DNA from: Oricola cellulosilytica
Lineage (GTDB): Bacteria; Pseudomonadota; Alphaproteobacteria; Rhizobiales; Rhizobiaceae
Length of the DNA: 64,000 nt
Assembly: GCF_019966575.1 (NCBI RefSeq)
Contig: NZ_JAINFK010000005.1
Span: 195,431 to 259,430 of the forward strand
Direction of reading: 5' to 3'
The position numbers and the translations under genes are program-made. Under the pieces are notes generated by a model that was given only the letters and a program-made list of their open reading frames with translations, was not told the DNA's origin and ran no database searches. Below are positions 26,290 to 34,947 of the stretch, piece by piece (the stretch's first letter is position 1; each line of letters opens with the position of its first letter).

Positions 26290-27606
26290 TCAGTTGTATC
26301 CTGCAGCTTCCATCTCGTCGGTCACCAGGGCCTGCGCCTTCTCAAGTGCTTCGTCAGGAGACTGCTGGCCCGCAAGCATCGCGGAGAACTCCTGACCCGC
26401 TGCGGTGCCGATGCCGGCCCATTCCGGGATTGCGACATACTGAATGCCGACATAGGGCACTTCACCCACGGTTGGGCTGCCCGGGTCGGCCGCGTTGATC
26501 GACTCGAGCGTCATCTTCGCGAACGGAACCTTCTGGTATTCCGGGTTTTCGTAGAGCGAAGTCCGGCTGCCGGGAGGCACATTGGCCCAACCTTCCTTGG
26601 ATGCCACCAGCTCCAGGTAGTCCTTCGACGTAGCCCAGGCGACGAACTTCTTGGCGGCCTCCTCAGCGTCCGTACCTGCCGGGATCGCCAGCGCCCAGGC
26701 CCAAAGCCAGTTCGCCCGCTTGCCCTTGCCGGTATCCGGCGCCAGTGCGAATCCGACCTTGTCGGCCACGGTCGAATCGTTGGGATTGGTCACGAAGGAG
26801 GCCGCAACCGTGGCGTCGATCCACATGCCGCACTTGCCCTGCTGGAACAGCGCGAGGTTCTCATTGAAGCCGTTCGTCGATGCGCCGGGAGGGCCGGCTT
26901 CCTGCATCAGGTCGTAGTAGAAGGTGATCGCTTCCTTCCACTCGGGGGTATCAAGCTGCGGCTTCCAGTTTTCATCGAACCAGCGTGCGCCGAACGAGTT
27001 CGCGACGGTGGTGATGAACGCCATGTTCTCGCCCCATCCGGCCTTTCCTCGCAGACAGATGCCGTAGATCTCGTTTTCCTTGTCGGTCATTGCGCGCGCC
27101 GCTTCGGCGATAAAGTCCCAGGTCGGCGCTTCGGGCATCTCCAGCCCGGCTTTCTCCATCAGGTCGGTCCGATACATGACCATGGAGGATTCACCGTAAA
27201 ACGGCGCGGCGTAGAGCGTGCCGTCATGGGACAGACCCGAGCGCATCGCCGGCAGGATATCGTCAGCATCGTAGTCATCGCCGAGATCGTCCAGGGGCAC
27301 GAGCCAACCCTGCGCGGCCCAGATCGGAGTTTCGTACATGCCGATGGTCATGACATCGAACTGGCCGCCCTTGGTTGCGATGTCCTGCGTAACGCGCTGA
27401 CGGAGGACATTCTCCTCGAGCGTTACCCATTCAAGCTCGATGCCGGGATTTTTGGACGTGAAGTCGTCCGTCAGACCCTGCATCCGGATCATGTCGCCAT
27501 TGTTGACCGTGGCGATGGTTAGCGTTTCGGCCGATGCGCCGAATGCCATCGATACGCCAGCCAACAGGCTGAGCGAATAGGTCGCTAGTTTCTTCGTATG
27601 CGCCAT
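26290..27606 (-). CDS. smoE: Polyol-binding protein (SmoE type)
   Basis: A 438-residue periplasmic binding protein for sorbitol/mannitol. The Sec signal peptide covers about the first 25 residues and ends GVSMAFGASAETL. The mature protein begins ETLTIATVNNGDMIRMQGL and shows VMTIGMYETPIWAAQGWLVPL, typical of the polyol-binding cluster. The start at 27606 is chosen because of a GGGAGGATCCAG ribosome site and because it sets a normal signal peptide; the upstream in-frame extension overlaps the operator region. It is the first gene of smoEFGK-smoS-mtlK. The usual smoC regulator gene is not next to it. Confidence 0.91.
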   Translation of the reverse strand: MAHTKKLATYSLSLLAGVSMAFGASAETLTIATVNNGDMIRMQGLTDDFTSKNPGIELEWVTLEENVLRQRVTQDIATKGGQFDVMTIGMYETPIWAAQGWLVPLDDLGDDYDADDILPAMRSGLSHDGTLYAAPFYGESSMVMYRTDLMEKAGLEMPEAPTWDFIAEAARAMTDKENEIYGICLRGKAGWGENMAFITTVANSFGARWFDENWKPQLDTPEWKEAITFYYDLMQEAGPPGASTNGFNENLALFQQGKCGMWIDATVAASFVTNPNDSTVADKVGFALAPDTGKGKRANWLWAWALAIPAGTDAEEAAKKFVAWATSKDYLELVASKEGWANVPPGSRTSLYENPEYQKVPFAKMTLESINAADPGSPTVGEVPYVGIQYVAIPEWAGIGTAAGQEFSAMLAGQQSPDEALEKAQALVTDEMEAAGYN

Positions 27607-27956
27607 CTGGATCCTCCCATTTTTACGCGCGTAACGTTCGTAATCTCCACTGGTGTGGCAAATGCTGGCCTTGAGCATTTGACCGAAGCATAAACAATTG
27701 CTCACGAACCGCAAGTCTCATTATGTCGATTTTCCGCCGGAAGTTCACCTGGCTGTCCGCGACATTTCCCCCTCACAGCGACCATGGAGCCAACCCATCA
27801 GCCGTCCGATACCGGTCAGATTTTCACCACGTGGTTGCTGCTCGCGCTCGGGGGGAAACCGCATCTGGGATGCCCGAGCGGCTCTGAGCGGCGGCGCAAA
27901 TTCGCCCCACGTTCCCGGCCTGTTCCGCGCCGCTTCTCGCAAGTGCTTGAAATGAT
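27607..27956. other. Upstream region of smoE down to tRNA-Thr
   Basis: Within this 350-base gap the 100 bases next to smoE hold the inverted repeats described separately. The remaining part (about 27720-27956) lies downstream of the leftward tRNA-Thr and shows no gene, no clear terminator and no recognised RNA. Short open frames there lack ribosome sites and family resemblance. Confidence 0.5.
27659..27704. promoter_or_regulatory. Candidate operator cluster of the smo operon
   Basis: CAAATGCT (27659-27666) and AGCATTTG (27674-27681) form a perfect 8-base inverted repeat with a 7-base spacer. TGAGCA (27672-27677) and TGCTCA (27699-27704) form a second, overlapping pair. These lie 53-98 bases upstream of the smoE start codon, where a repressor or activator site is expected. 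In Rhodobacter the related operon is controlled by SmoC, whose gene is absent here, so the binding protein is unknown. Confidence 0.45.
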
Positions 27957-28032
27957 TGGTGCCCCCGCACGGACTCGAACCGCGGACCCTCTGATTACAA
28001 ATCAGATGCTCTACCAACTGAGCTACAAGGGC
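27957..28032 (-). tRNA. tRNA-Thr (TGT)
   Basis: A 76-nt cloverleaf on the reverse strand. The acceptor strands are GCCCTTG and CGGGGGC, followed by ACCA. The anticodon arm TCTGA-TTTGTAA-TCAGA gives anticodon TGT for ACA codons, and the T-arm contains GGTTCGAGTCC. It stands alone, divergent from NAD kinase. Confidence 0.95.
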
Positions 28033-28089
28033 ATTCTCTGCGCAATAACATATACACGATAGCTGTAAAGAGACTATTTCCCCGCCCTG

Positions 28090-28118
28090 TGTTAAGCGCC
28101 AATGCGCTATGTTAAGCG
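28090..28118. repeat. Two 9-base direct repeats just upstream of NAD kinase
   Basis: TGTTAAGCG occurs at 28090-28098 and again at 28110-28118, a 20-base period or about two helical turns. It lies 18 bases ahead of the preferred nadK start and between nadK and the divergent tRNA-Thr. It could be a tandem binding site; no protein is suggested by the sequence. Confidence 0.4.
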
Positions 28119-28135
28119 GAGACCTGCCGGCCGTC

Positions 28136-28903
28136 ATGACCACATCGTCAATCGCCTTCGTTTCATCCGATGCGCCGGGATCGCGGGAGTCCGCCGCGCT
28201 TCTCGCGGCTCTCTACGGCCAGGAAGCGGTCGAAGACGCGGAAACAATTGTGGCGCTCGGCGGCGATGGCTTCATGCTGCAGACACTCCACCGCTTCATG
28301 AATACCGGAAAACGGATCTACGGCATGAACCGCGGTTCCGTCGGCTTTCTGATGAACGATTTTCGTGAGGAGGAGTTGCGCGAGCGCCTCGAGGCGGCGG
28401 TGCCGGAAACGATCAGGCCCTTGCGCATGAAGGCCGAGAATATGGACGGAAAGGTCACCGAAGCGCTTGCAATCAACGAGGTTTCGCTCTTTCGCCAGTC
28501 CTATCAAGCTGCAAAGATCGGCATTCATGTCGACGGCCAGGAGCAGCTATCCGAACTGATATGCGACGGCATAATGCTGGCGACGCCCGCTGGCTCAACG
28601 GCGTACAACCTGTCGGCTCAAGGCCCGATCATCCCCATCGACGCGCCCTTACTGGCGCTGACGCCCGTCAGTCCCTTTCGGCCGCGCCGCTGGCGCGGCG
28701 CCCTCCTCCCCAACCAGGTCTCCGTACGCTTTACCGTGCAAGAGCCGATAAAGCGTCCGGTCAATGCAGTGGCCGACCACACCGAGGTCAAGTCCGTGCG
28801 GCGAATCGACATCGCGGAGGCCCGTGACACGACGGCGACGATTCTCTTTGACGCCAGCCACTCCTGGGACGACCGGATTCTGGCGGAGCAGTTCAGGTAT
28901 TGA
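28136..28903 (+). CDS. nadK: NAD kinase
   Basis: A 255-residue cytoplasmic enzyme that phosphorylates NAD to NADP with ATP. The hallmark GGDG motif is in TIVALGGDGFMLQTLHRF near residue 40. The NE motif is in LAINEVSLFRQS, and DGIMLATPAGSTAYNLSAQGP carries the substrate-binding Thr and Ser. Length fits the short rhizobial form. The ATG at 28136 is chosen because the protein then begins MTTSSIAFVSSDAPG, like relatives; an ATG at 28109 would start inside the direct repeat. Confidence 0.93.
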   Translation: MTTSSIAFVSSDAPGSRESAALLAALYGQEAVEDAETIVALGGDGFMLQTLHRFMNTGKRIYGMNRGSVGFLMNDFREEELRERLEAAVPETIRPLRMKAENMDGKVTEALAINEVSLFRQSYQAAKIGIHVDGQEQLSELICDGIMLATPAGSTAYNLSAQGPIIPIDAPLLALTPVSPFRPRRWRGALLPNQVSVRFTVQEPIKRPVNAVADHTEVKSVRRIDIAEARDTTATILFDASHSWDDRILAEQFRY

Positions 28904-29042
28904 GAATTAGTCCGTATTTGCCCTAAAGGCCGGAAAAAAGGGGCTTTCTGTTGACTTTGACCGGTGAAATGCCTACGTGACGCAAAACGTTGACTGCTGC
29001 ATTGCAGCAAGCCGTTGCCGATAGACGAAGCGTGGATATCCT

Positions 29043-30479
29043 TTGACATTATTCTCAGAACTCGGACTTTCCGAGAAAGTCCTGAAGGCCGTTGAGTCGG
29101 CCGGCTACACCGAACCGACTCCCATTCAGGAAAAAGCAATCCCCCACGCCCTCGAGGGCAAGGATGTGCTCGGCATTGCCCAGACGGGCACAGGCAAGAC
29201 CGCCTCTTTCGTTCTTCCGATGATCACCCGCCTTGAGCGCGGACGCGCGCGGGCCAGAATGCCGCGCACGCTCATACTTGAGCCGACGCGCGAACTGGCG
29301 GCGCAGGTCGAAGAGAATTTCAACAAGTATGGCGTCAATCACAAGCTTAATGTCGCACTTCTTATCGGCGGCGTGTCATTCGAGGACCAGGAGCGCAAGC
29401 TCGAACGCGGCGCCGACGTACTGATCGCGACCCCGGGACGGCTCCTCGATCACTTCGAACGCGGCAAACTGTTGCTCACCGGCGTCGATATCCTCGTCAT
29501 CGATGAAGCGGACCGTATGCTCGACATGGGGTTCATTCCGGATATTGAGCGGATCTCCAAGATGATCCCGTTCACGCGTCAGACGCTGTTTTTCTCGGCC
29601 ACGATGCCGCCGGAGATCACGCGTCTCGCGGACCAGTTTCTTCAGGCGCCCGTCCGGGTCGAGGTTTCCAGGGCCGCGTCGACGGCGACGACGGTCGAGC
29701 AAAAGCTGCTCGGCGTCTCGAAAAAAGATTTTGAAAAACGCGCATCGCTGCGCGATCTCATCCGCGGTCAGGGAAACCTCAAGAACGGCATCATCTTCTG
29801 CAACCGCAAGCGCGACGTCTCCGAATTGTTCCGTTCGCTCGACCGTCACGGCTTCTCGGTCGGGGCGTTGCATGGCGACATGGACCAGCGGTCGCGCATG
29901 GCGATGCTTCAGGGATTCAAGGACAATAAGATCCAGTTGCTTGTGGCTTCCGACGTGGCCGCCCGCGGTCTCGATATTCCGGACGTCAGCCACGTATTCA
30001 ATTTCGACGTTCCGATTCACGCCGAGGATTACGTCCACCGCATCGGCCGCACCGGACGCGCCGGTCGCGCGGGTGCCGCATTCACGCTCGTCTCGAAGCC
30101 CGAAATGAAGCATCTCGAAGCCATTCAGGAGTTGATTTCAACCAAGATTGACTGGTTGTCGCCCATTCCTCAGCAAGGGGCCGACGGAGAGACGGACGGA
30201 AAGGGCGACCGCGCGGAGCGCGGTTCAAGACGTGGACGAAGCGGCAAGCGGAATCAGTCCGGTCCCCGTGTCGAGGCTACCGGCACCCCCGCTTCGAAGC
30301 CCGCGGATGACACGAAACCCGCAGTCGAGGCGGAGCGGAACGAGGCCGCGACGCAGCAGCGAAGGGCCGAACGACGGGAAACCAAGGCAAAAGACACGCG
30401 CAAGCGGCGCAGCGACGATGCCCGTGCGCCGGTCGGTTTCGGTGAAGATGTCCCCGCATTCATGATGAATGGTCAATGA
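29043..30479 (+). CDS. DEAD-box RNA helicase (RhlE-like)
   Basis: A 478-residue ATP-dependent RNA helicase. Motifs appear in order: Q motif region PTPIQEKAIPHALEG, motif I AQTGTGKT, Ia PTRELAAQ, II VIDEADRMLDMGF, III FFSATMP, V ASDVAARGLDIPDV and VI HRIGRTGRAGR. A basic, Glu- and Lys-rich tail of about 100 residues follows and probably binds RNA. The start is a TTG at 29043, with MTLFSELGLSEKVLKAV matching the family N-terminus; no upstream ATG fits. It is likely involved in ribosome assembly or RNA turnover. It is monocistronic as far as can be seen. Confidence 0.92.
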   Translation: MTLFSELGLSEKVLKAVESAGYTEPTPIQEKAIPHALEGKDVLGIAQTGTGKTASFVLPMITRLERGRARARMPRTLILEPTRELAAQVEENFNKYGVNHKLNVALLIGGVSFEDQERKLERGADVLIATPGRLLDHFERGKLLLTGVDILVIDEADRMLDMGFIPDIERISKMIPFTRQTLFFSATMPPEITRLADQFLQAPVRVEVSRAASTATTVEQKLLGVSKKDFEKRASLRDLIRGQGNLKNGIIFCNRKRDVSELFRSLDRHGFSVGALHGDMDQRSRMAMLQGFKDNKIQLLVASDVAARGLDIPDVSHVFNFDVPIHAEDYVHRIGRTGRAGRAGAAFTLVSKPEMKHLEAIQELISTKIDWLSPIPQQGADGETDGKGDRAERGSRRGRSGKRNQSGPRVEATGTPASKPADDTKPAVEAERNEAATQQRRAERRETKAKDTRKRRSDDARAPVGFGEDVPAFMMNGQ

Positions 30480-30505
30480 CGGCAACGTGCCCGCGCCCGC
30501 TTCGC

Positions 30506-30634
30506 TCAAGCCATTAACAAAACACTGAACATTCCAATGACGGCGACTGCCATGGCAACCGCGAAACTGCGGTTGACCATGTGATGTGGCGCGTTTTCGC
30601 GGCCACGAGCATGGTGTGGGCGAAATTCGATCAT
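30506..30634 (-). CDS. Small single-helix membrane peptide, unknown
   Basis: A 42-residue frame beginning MIEFRPHHARGRENAPHH with a C-terminal hydrophobic segment AVAMAVAVIGMFSVLLMA that would span the membrane once. It is supported by a GAGGAG ribosome site seven bases before the ATG, which is better than at many longer genes here. The N-terminus is rich in His and Arg. It lies between the convergent helicase gene and sufA. No family is recognised; the peptide could be a subunit of a membrane complex. Possibly spurious, but the start signal argues for it. Confidence 0.5.
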   Translation of the reverse strand: MIEFRPHHARGRENAPHHMVNRSFAVAMAVAVIGMFSVLLMA

Positions 30635-30750
30635 CGGCGTTCTCCTCGCACCCGCCAGTCGGTGGGTGGAAAACACTATGCGGCCAAGATCGCCCTGCGG
30701 GCCAATCACTGCCGTTCAATTAGTTGCGAGGTCGCGTCGCGGTCTTGACC

Positions 30751-31131
30751 CTAGACGCCCCGCGCCTGAGCCAGTTCCTGCAGATCAGCTGGGGTAAGTT
30801 CGACGGATTCGCCACAGCCACAGGCGGAAGACTGGTTTGGATTGTTGAAAACGAAGCCGTTACGTAGTTTCGTCACCTCGAAATCCATCTGGGTTCCCAG
30901 CAGATAGAGCATCGCAGCGGGATCGATCCAGAGATGCGCATCATCGTGTTGAATGTGGTCGTCTTTAGGATCAGGGTCGCTCACCAGATCCACCGTATAC
31001 TCCATTCCGGCACAGCCACCTTTCTTGATGCCCACGCGTACACCCTTCGCACCTTGGTCGGCACGTGCCGCGACAATCTCCTTGATACGGTCTGCCGCAG
31101 CGTCAGTCATGGTCATGATGGCGAAAGGCAT
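30751..31131 (-). CDS. sufA: Iron-sulfur carrier protein SufA (HesB/IscA family)
   Basis: A 126-residue A-type carrier that holds Fe-S clusters and passes them to apoproteins. The three conserved cysteines lie in GIKKGGCAGMEY and in NQSSACGCGESVEL. The start at 31131 is preferred for its GGAAGAGCC ribosome site; an upstream in-frame codon at 31155 lacks one. It lies last in the leftward suf cluster, 67 bases after SufT. Confidence 0.92.
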   Translation of the reverse strand: MPFAIMTMTDAAADRIKEIVAARADQGAKGVRVGIKKGGCAGMEYTVDLVSDPDPKDDHIQHDDAHLWIDPAAMLYLLGTQMDFEVTKLRNGFVFNNPNQSSACGCGESVELTPADLQELAQARGV

Positions 31132-31198
31132 GGCTCTTCCAGTCGTGTGTCTCACATGAAGAATCTATGTGCGGTGCGAGCGATCCGCAAGCAGACCC

Positions 31199-31597
31199 TC
31201 AGTACCAGCCCACCGCGATCTGCGCTTCTTCCGACATCCGGTCCGGCGTCCAGGGCGGGTCGAACACCATGTTGACCTCCACATCCATCACCCCCTCGAC
31301 GGTCCGGACGGCATTTTCTACCCATCCGGGCATCTCGCCGGCCACCGGACAACCGGGCGCGGTCAGCGTCATCTCAACCCTCACTGTGCGGTCATCCTCG
31401 ATATCGACCTTGTAGATCAGCCCGAGTTCGTAGATGTCCGCGGGAATTTCGGGATCGTATACCGTCTTCAGCGCCAAAACGATGTCATCCGTCATCCGGG
31501 CAAGCTCGTCGCGCGGAATTGCCGATTCCTTGACCGTGTCCGGAGACGTGTTTTCCGTCTCTTTTGCCACGGTCGTGGTGTCCTGGTTTTGATCCAT
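31199..31597 (-). CDS. sufT: SUF-system accessory protein SufT (MIP18/DUF59 family)
   Basis: A 132-residue protein. The N-terminal 40 residues are acidic and variable, then the DUF59 core has VYDPEIPADIYELGLIY, the single conserved Cys in MTLTAPGCPVAGEMP, and a C-terminal WTPDRMSEEAQ. SufT proteins aid Fe-S maturation when demand is high. An AGGAG ribosome site precedes the ATG. It is located between sufS and sufA as in many alphaproteobacteria. Confidence 0.9.
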   Translation of the reverse strand: MDQNQDTTTVAKETENTSPDTVKESAIPRDELARMTDDIVLALKTVYDPEIPADIYELGLIYKVDIEDDRTVRVEMTLTAPGCPVAGEMPGWVENAVRTVEGVMDVEVNMVFDPPWTPDRMSEEAQIAVGWY

Positions 31598-31611
31598 GCC
31601 GCTTGCTCCTG

Positions 31612-32847
31612 TCAGCCGAAGAAGGAGCGCGCCTTTTCAAGCGCCTCCGCCAGCGCGTCTACTTCTGACCGCGTATTATACATGCCGAACGATGCACGGC
31701 ATGTGGAGGTCGCGCCGAACCGCTTCAAGAGGGGTTGCGCGCAATGTGTGCCAGCGCGAACCGCGATGCCGGATCTGTCGATGAGCATCGAAACGTCATG
31801 CGCGTGTATTCCTTCGAGCTCGAACGAAACGATCGAACCCTTGTCCGGTGCATCGCCGATGATGCGCAGTGAATTGACGCGGCCGAGTTGCTCATGAGCG
31901 TAAGACTTGATGCCTGCCTCATGCGCGGCGATCGCTTCGCGGCCGACTGATTCCATGTAGTCCAGCGCGTAGCCCAAACCGATTGCCTGCACGATCGGCG
32001 GTGTACCCGCCTCGAAGCGGTGGGGCGCGTGATTATACGTCACGGCGTCTTCGGTGACCTCCTCGATCATCTCTCCGCCACCCTGAAACGGGCGCATGGC
32101 CTCAAGCCGCTCCTTTTTTCCGTAAAGCACACCGATCCCCGAAGGTCCGTATACCTTGTGGCCGGTGAACACGTACCAGTCGCAATCGAGGTCCTGCACG
32201 TCAACCGGCATGTGCACCGCGCCCTGGCTGCCATCCACCAGCACCGGGATTCCGCGCGCATGGGCTATCCGGCAGATATCCCTGATCGGCAGCACCGTGC
32301 CGAGAACGTTCGACATATGCGTGATCGCAACGAGTTTCGTGCGGTCGGTCAGCCGCGCCTCGAATTCCGTGATATCGAAACGTCCCTCGTCATCGACAGG
32401 GATCCAAACCAGTTTTGCGCCCTGTCTCTCGCGGATGAAATGCCACGGCACGATGTTCGAGTGGTGCTCCATAATCGAAAGCACGATCTCGTCGCCCTCG
32501 CCGATCGACGGCATGCCATGGCCGTAGGCGACGGTGTTGATTGCCTCCGTCGCCGACTTCGTGAATACGATCTCGTCGACCGAGGATGCATTCAGGAACT
32601 TGCGCACCTTCTCGCGCGCGCGCTCATATGCGTCGGTTGCAGCATTCGACAGAAAATGCAGTCCGCGATGGACGTTGGCGTATTCGCTTTCATATGCATG
32701 CTTCACCGCCTCGATCACCTGACGCGGCTTTTGTGCCGAGGCGCCGTTGTCCAGATAGACAAGCGGCTTGCCGTAAACTTCCCGGGACAGGATCGGAAAA
32801 TCCGCCCGGATCGCGTCAACGTCGTATTGCGGTGTCTTGGCATCCAT
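31612..32847 (-). CDS. sufS: Cysteine desulfurase SufS
   Basis: A 411-residue PLP enzyme that releases sulfur from cysteine as an enzyme persulfide for Fe-S assembly. The PLP lysine lies in YVFTGHKVYGPSGIG near residue 225, and the persulfide Cys in AVRAGTHCAQPLLKR near residue 365, the group II arrangement. His in IMEHHSNIVPW stacks on the cofactor. Its start is two bases after the SufD stop and no separate ribosome site is visible, so coupling is likely. No SufE gene is seen in this cluster. Confidence 0.94.
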   Translation of the reverse strand: MDAKTPQYDVDAIRADFPILSREVYGKPLVYLDNGASAQKPRQVIEAVKHAYESEYANVHRGLHFLSNAATDAYERAREKVRKFLNASSVDEIVFTKSATEAINTVAYGHGMPSIGEGDEIVLSIMEHHSNIVPWHFIRERQGAKLVWIPVDDEGRFDITEFEARLTDRTKLVAITHMSNVLGTVLPIRDICRIAHARGIPVLVDGSQGAVHMPVDVQDLDCDWYVFTGHKVYGPSGIGVLYGKKERLEAMRPFQGGGEMIEEVTEDAVTYNHAPHRFEAGTPPIVQAIGLGYALDYMESVGREAIAAHEAGIKSYAHEQLGRVNSLRIIGDAPDKGSIVSFELEGIHAHDVSMLIDRSGIAVRAGTHCAQPLLKRFGATSTCRASFGMYNTRSEVDALAEALEKARSFFG

Positions 32848-32849
32848 GA

Positions 32850-34121
32850 TCAGGCGTGCGCCTCCAGCCAGTTCTCGAGGCGCGCCTCAAGGTCGGCAAT
32901 CAGGTCCTCGTCTTCCAGTTCCTCGATGATCTCGGCGACAAAGGCTTTGATCAGTAATCCGCGCGCCATCTTTTCCGAGATGCCGCGGGCCATGAGGTAG
33001 AACAGGTGATCGTGGTCGATCTCCGCGACCGTTGCCCCGTGCGCGCACACGACATCATCGGCGAAAATCTCCAGTTCGGGTTTGGTGGCGAAACCGGCCG
33101 TATCCGACAGAAGCAGCGTATTGCATGCCATTTGAGCATCGGTCTTCTGGGCGATTTGCGCCACCTGGATCTGCCCCTGAAACACGCCTTGTCCTTGCCC
33201 GGTGACGACATTGCGCACGGTTTCCGTGGACGAGGTGTTGGGCACAAGGTGGCCAAGCGAAAGCGTCACGTCGCAATGGGTCTTGTCGCCGACAAGATTG
33301 ACCGACCTGAATGTCAGCTTCGCGCCCTCGCCAACCACGTCGGCGTTGACTTCCTGGCGCACGACCTTGCCGGACAGATTGATGTTGAAGAGGGTCAGTT
33401 CGGCATCGTCTTCCAGCGTCAGGTTCACCTGCCCCAGATGCGTTGCCGCTTCACCCTGCTCCTGGACCGTGACCCACAGCACCTTTGCGCCCTTGCGCAG
33501 CTTGAGATCTGTCACGGAGGACGCAAGTACGCTCTTGTCGCTGCCCGCGTGGCGATCGAAGATTGTCACATTCGCATCCGAACCGACCGTTACCGCATTG
33601 CGCGTATGGGTCTGGCCACCATCGTGAAGCGACTGCAATTCAATCGGTGACGCCGCCACAAAGCCATCATCGACCTTCATCACGAAGCCGTCCGTCACAA
33701 AGGCGGAATTGATCAGCCCGACAGCGTCATGCACCCCGTGATCGGCGGGTTTCACACCGGATATGTCGGCCCGCAGCACATCGGCCATCGAGGTAACCGA
33801 GACACCATCCACCGAGGCGACATCCGCGATCATGCCGTTCTTCAGTACAAATGAGGGAATACCCTTCGTAAGCGTCTTGATTTCGCTGACGTTCGCGTCG
33901 GGTTTGCGCTCGGGCACATCGGCAAGCAACCGCCGCAGGTCAGTGTAATGCCATGCCTCGACACGCCGGGTCGGAAGACCGCTTGCCGATATCGCCTGAA
34001 GCGCCTTCTCACGGTGCGCGGCCATTTCCGCGTTTCCGGGCAGCGCGCCCGACTGGTCGGCAAACTGACCCACCAGCGCGGTTTCCGCCGCTGTCAGCGG
34101 CAATTTGGGTTGGACGTTCAT
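32850..34121 (-). CDS. sufD: Fe-S scaffold subunit SufD
   Basis: A 423-residue beta-helix protein that partners SufB in the SufBC2D complex. The C-terminal core has LLLSDTAGFATKPELEIFAD followed by DVVCAHGATVAEID, containing the conserved His, and ends in a helical FYLMARGISEKMARGLLIKA region. The start at 34121 has an AGGAGAAGACGGA ribosome site; the in-frame extension to 34193 overlaps the upstream sufC and is unlikely. It lies 22 bases after sufC. Confidence 0.93.
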   Translation of the reverse strand: MNVQPKLPLTAAETALVGQFADQSGALPGNAEMAAHREKALQAISASGLPTRRVEAWHYTDLRRLLADVPERKPDANVSEIKTLTKGIPSFVLKNGMIADVASVDGVSVTSMADVLRADISGVKPADHGVHDAVGLINSAFVTDGFVMKVDDGFVAASPIELQSLHDGGQTHTRNAVTVGSDANVTIFDRHAGSDKSVLASSVTDLKLRKGAKVLWVTVQEQGEAATHLGQVNLTLEDDAELTLFNINLSGKVVRQEVNADVVGEGAKLTFRSVNLVGDKTHCDVTLSLGHLVPNTSSTETVRNVVTGQGQGVFQGQIQVAQIAQKTDAQMACNTLLLSDTAGFATKPELEIFADDVVCAHGATVAEIDHDHLFYLMARGISEKMARGLLIKAFVAEIIEELEDEDLIADLEARLENWLEAHA

Positions 34122-34143
34122 TCCGTCTTCTCCTGTCGTCGCC

Positions 34144-34899
34144 TCAGGCCGCTTCGCTGATGATGTTCGCGTAGCCGTTCGCTTCCAGTTCAAGCGCGAG
34201 AGCCTTGTCGCCGGACTTCACGATCCGGCCCTTCGACAGGACGTGCACGCTGTCGGGCACGATATATTCGAGCAGGCGCTGATAGTGCGTGATGACCACC
34301 GTCGCACGATCCGGAGAGCGAAGCGCGTTCACACCATCGGCAACGATCTTCAGCGCGTCGATGTCGAGACCGGAATCGGTTTCGTCGAGAACGCAGAGCT
34401 TGGGCTCAAGAAGCTTCATCTGCAGGATTTCGGCGCGCTTCTTCTCGCCACCCGAGAAGCCGACATTCAACGGGCGCTTCAGCATTTCCATGCTGATTTC
34501 AAGGCTGCCGGCCGCCTCCTTCACGAGCCGGATGAAATCCGGCGTCGTCAGTTCGGGCTCGCCGCGCGCCTTGCGCTGCTCGTTCATCGCGACCTTGAGG
34601 AACTGCATCGTGGCCACGCCGGGAATTTCCATCGGATACTGGAACGCGAGAAAGATACCGGCCGCGGCGCGCTCGGCCGGATCCATTTCCAGAACGCTCT
34701 CGCCGTTGTAGATGATATCTCCCTCGGTCACCTCGTAGTCTTCCCGGCCCGCCAGAATGTAGGACAAGGTCGATTTCCCGGAGCCGTTCGGGCCCATGAT
34801 CGCAGCGATTTCGCCGGCCTTGACCGTTAGATCGAGTCCGCGAATGATCTCCGTTCCGTCCTCGGCGATGCGTGCGTGCAGGTTCCTGATCTCAAGCAT
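34144..34899 (-). CDS. sufC: Fe-S assembly ATPase SufC
   Basis: A 251-residue soluble ABC-type ATPase of the SufBC2D scaffold. Walker A is GPNGSGKSTLSY near residue 37, the signature is GFSGGEKKRAEIL, Walker B is LCVLDETDSGLDID, and the H-loop is TVVITHYQRLL. SufC-specific features such as YPMEIPGV and the DSGLD sequence are present. It lies 48 bases after the cupin gene that separates it from sufB. Confidence 0.95.
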   Translation of the reverse strand: MLEIRNLHARIAEDGTEIIRGLDLTVKAGEIAAIMGPNGSGKSTLSYILAGREDYEVTEGDIIYNGESVLEMDPAERAAAGIFLAFQYPMEIPGVATMQFLKVAMNEQRKARGEPELTTPDFIRLVKEAAGSLEISMEMLKRPLNVGFSGGEKKRAEILQMKLLEPKLCVLDETDSGLDIDALKIVADGVNALRSPDRATVVITHYQRLLEYIVPDSVHVLSKGRIVKSGDKALALELEANGYANIISEAA

Positions 34900-34947
34900 T
34901 GTTGGTTATCCGTCTTTCGCTTTCCCGGCTGTTGCCGGCTTTTTTCG

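Noticed and set aside
24506..26395. A 629-codon open frame on the plus strand.
   Set aside because: It is antisense to smoG and smoF, which have full permease motifs and ribosome sites. Its composition (Asp, Glu, Arg, His rich) is typical of a GC-rich shadow frame.
28090..28118. CtrA binding site at the TTAA pairs.
   Set aside because: The two TTAA elements are 16 bases apart rather than the 7 required by the CtrA consensus.
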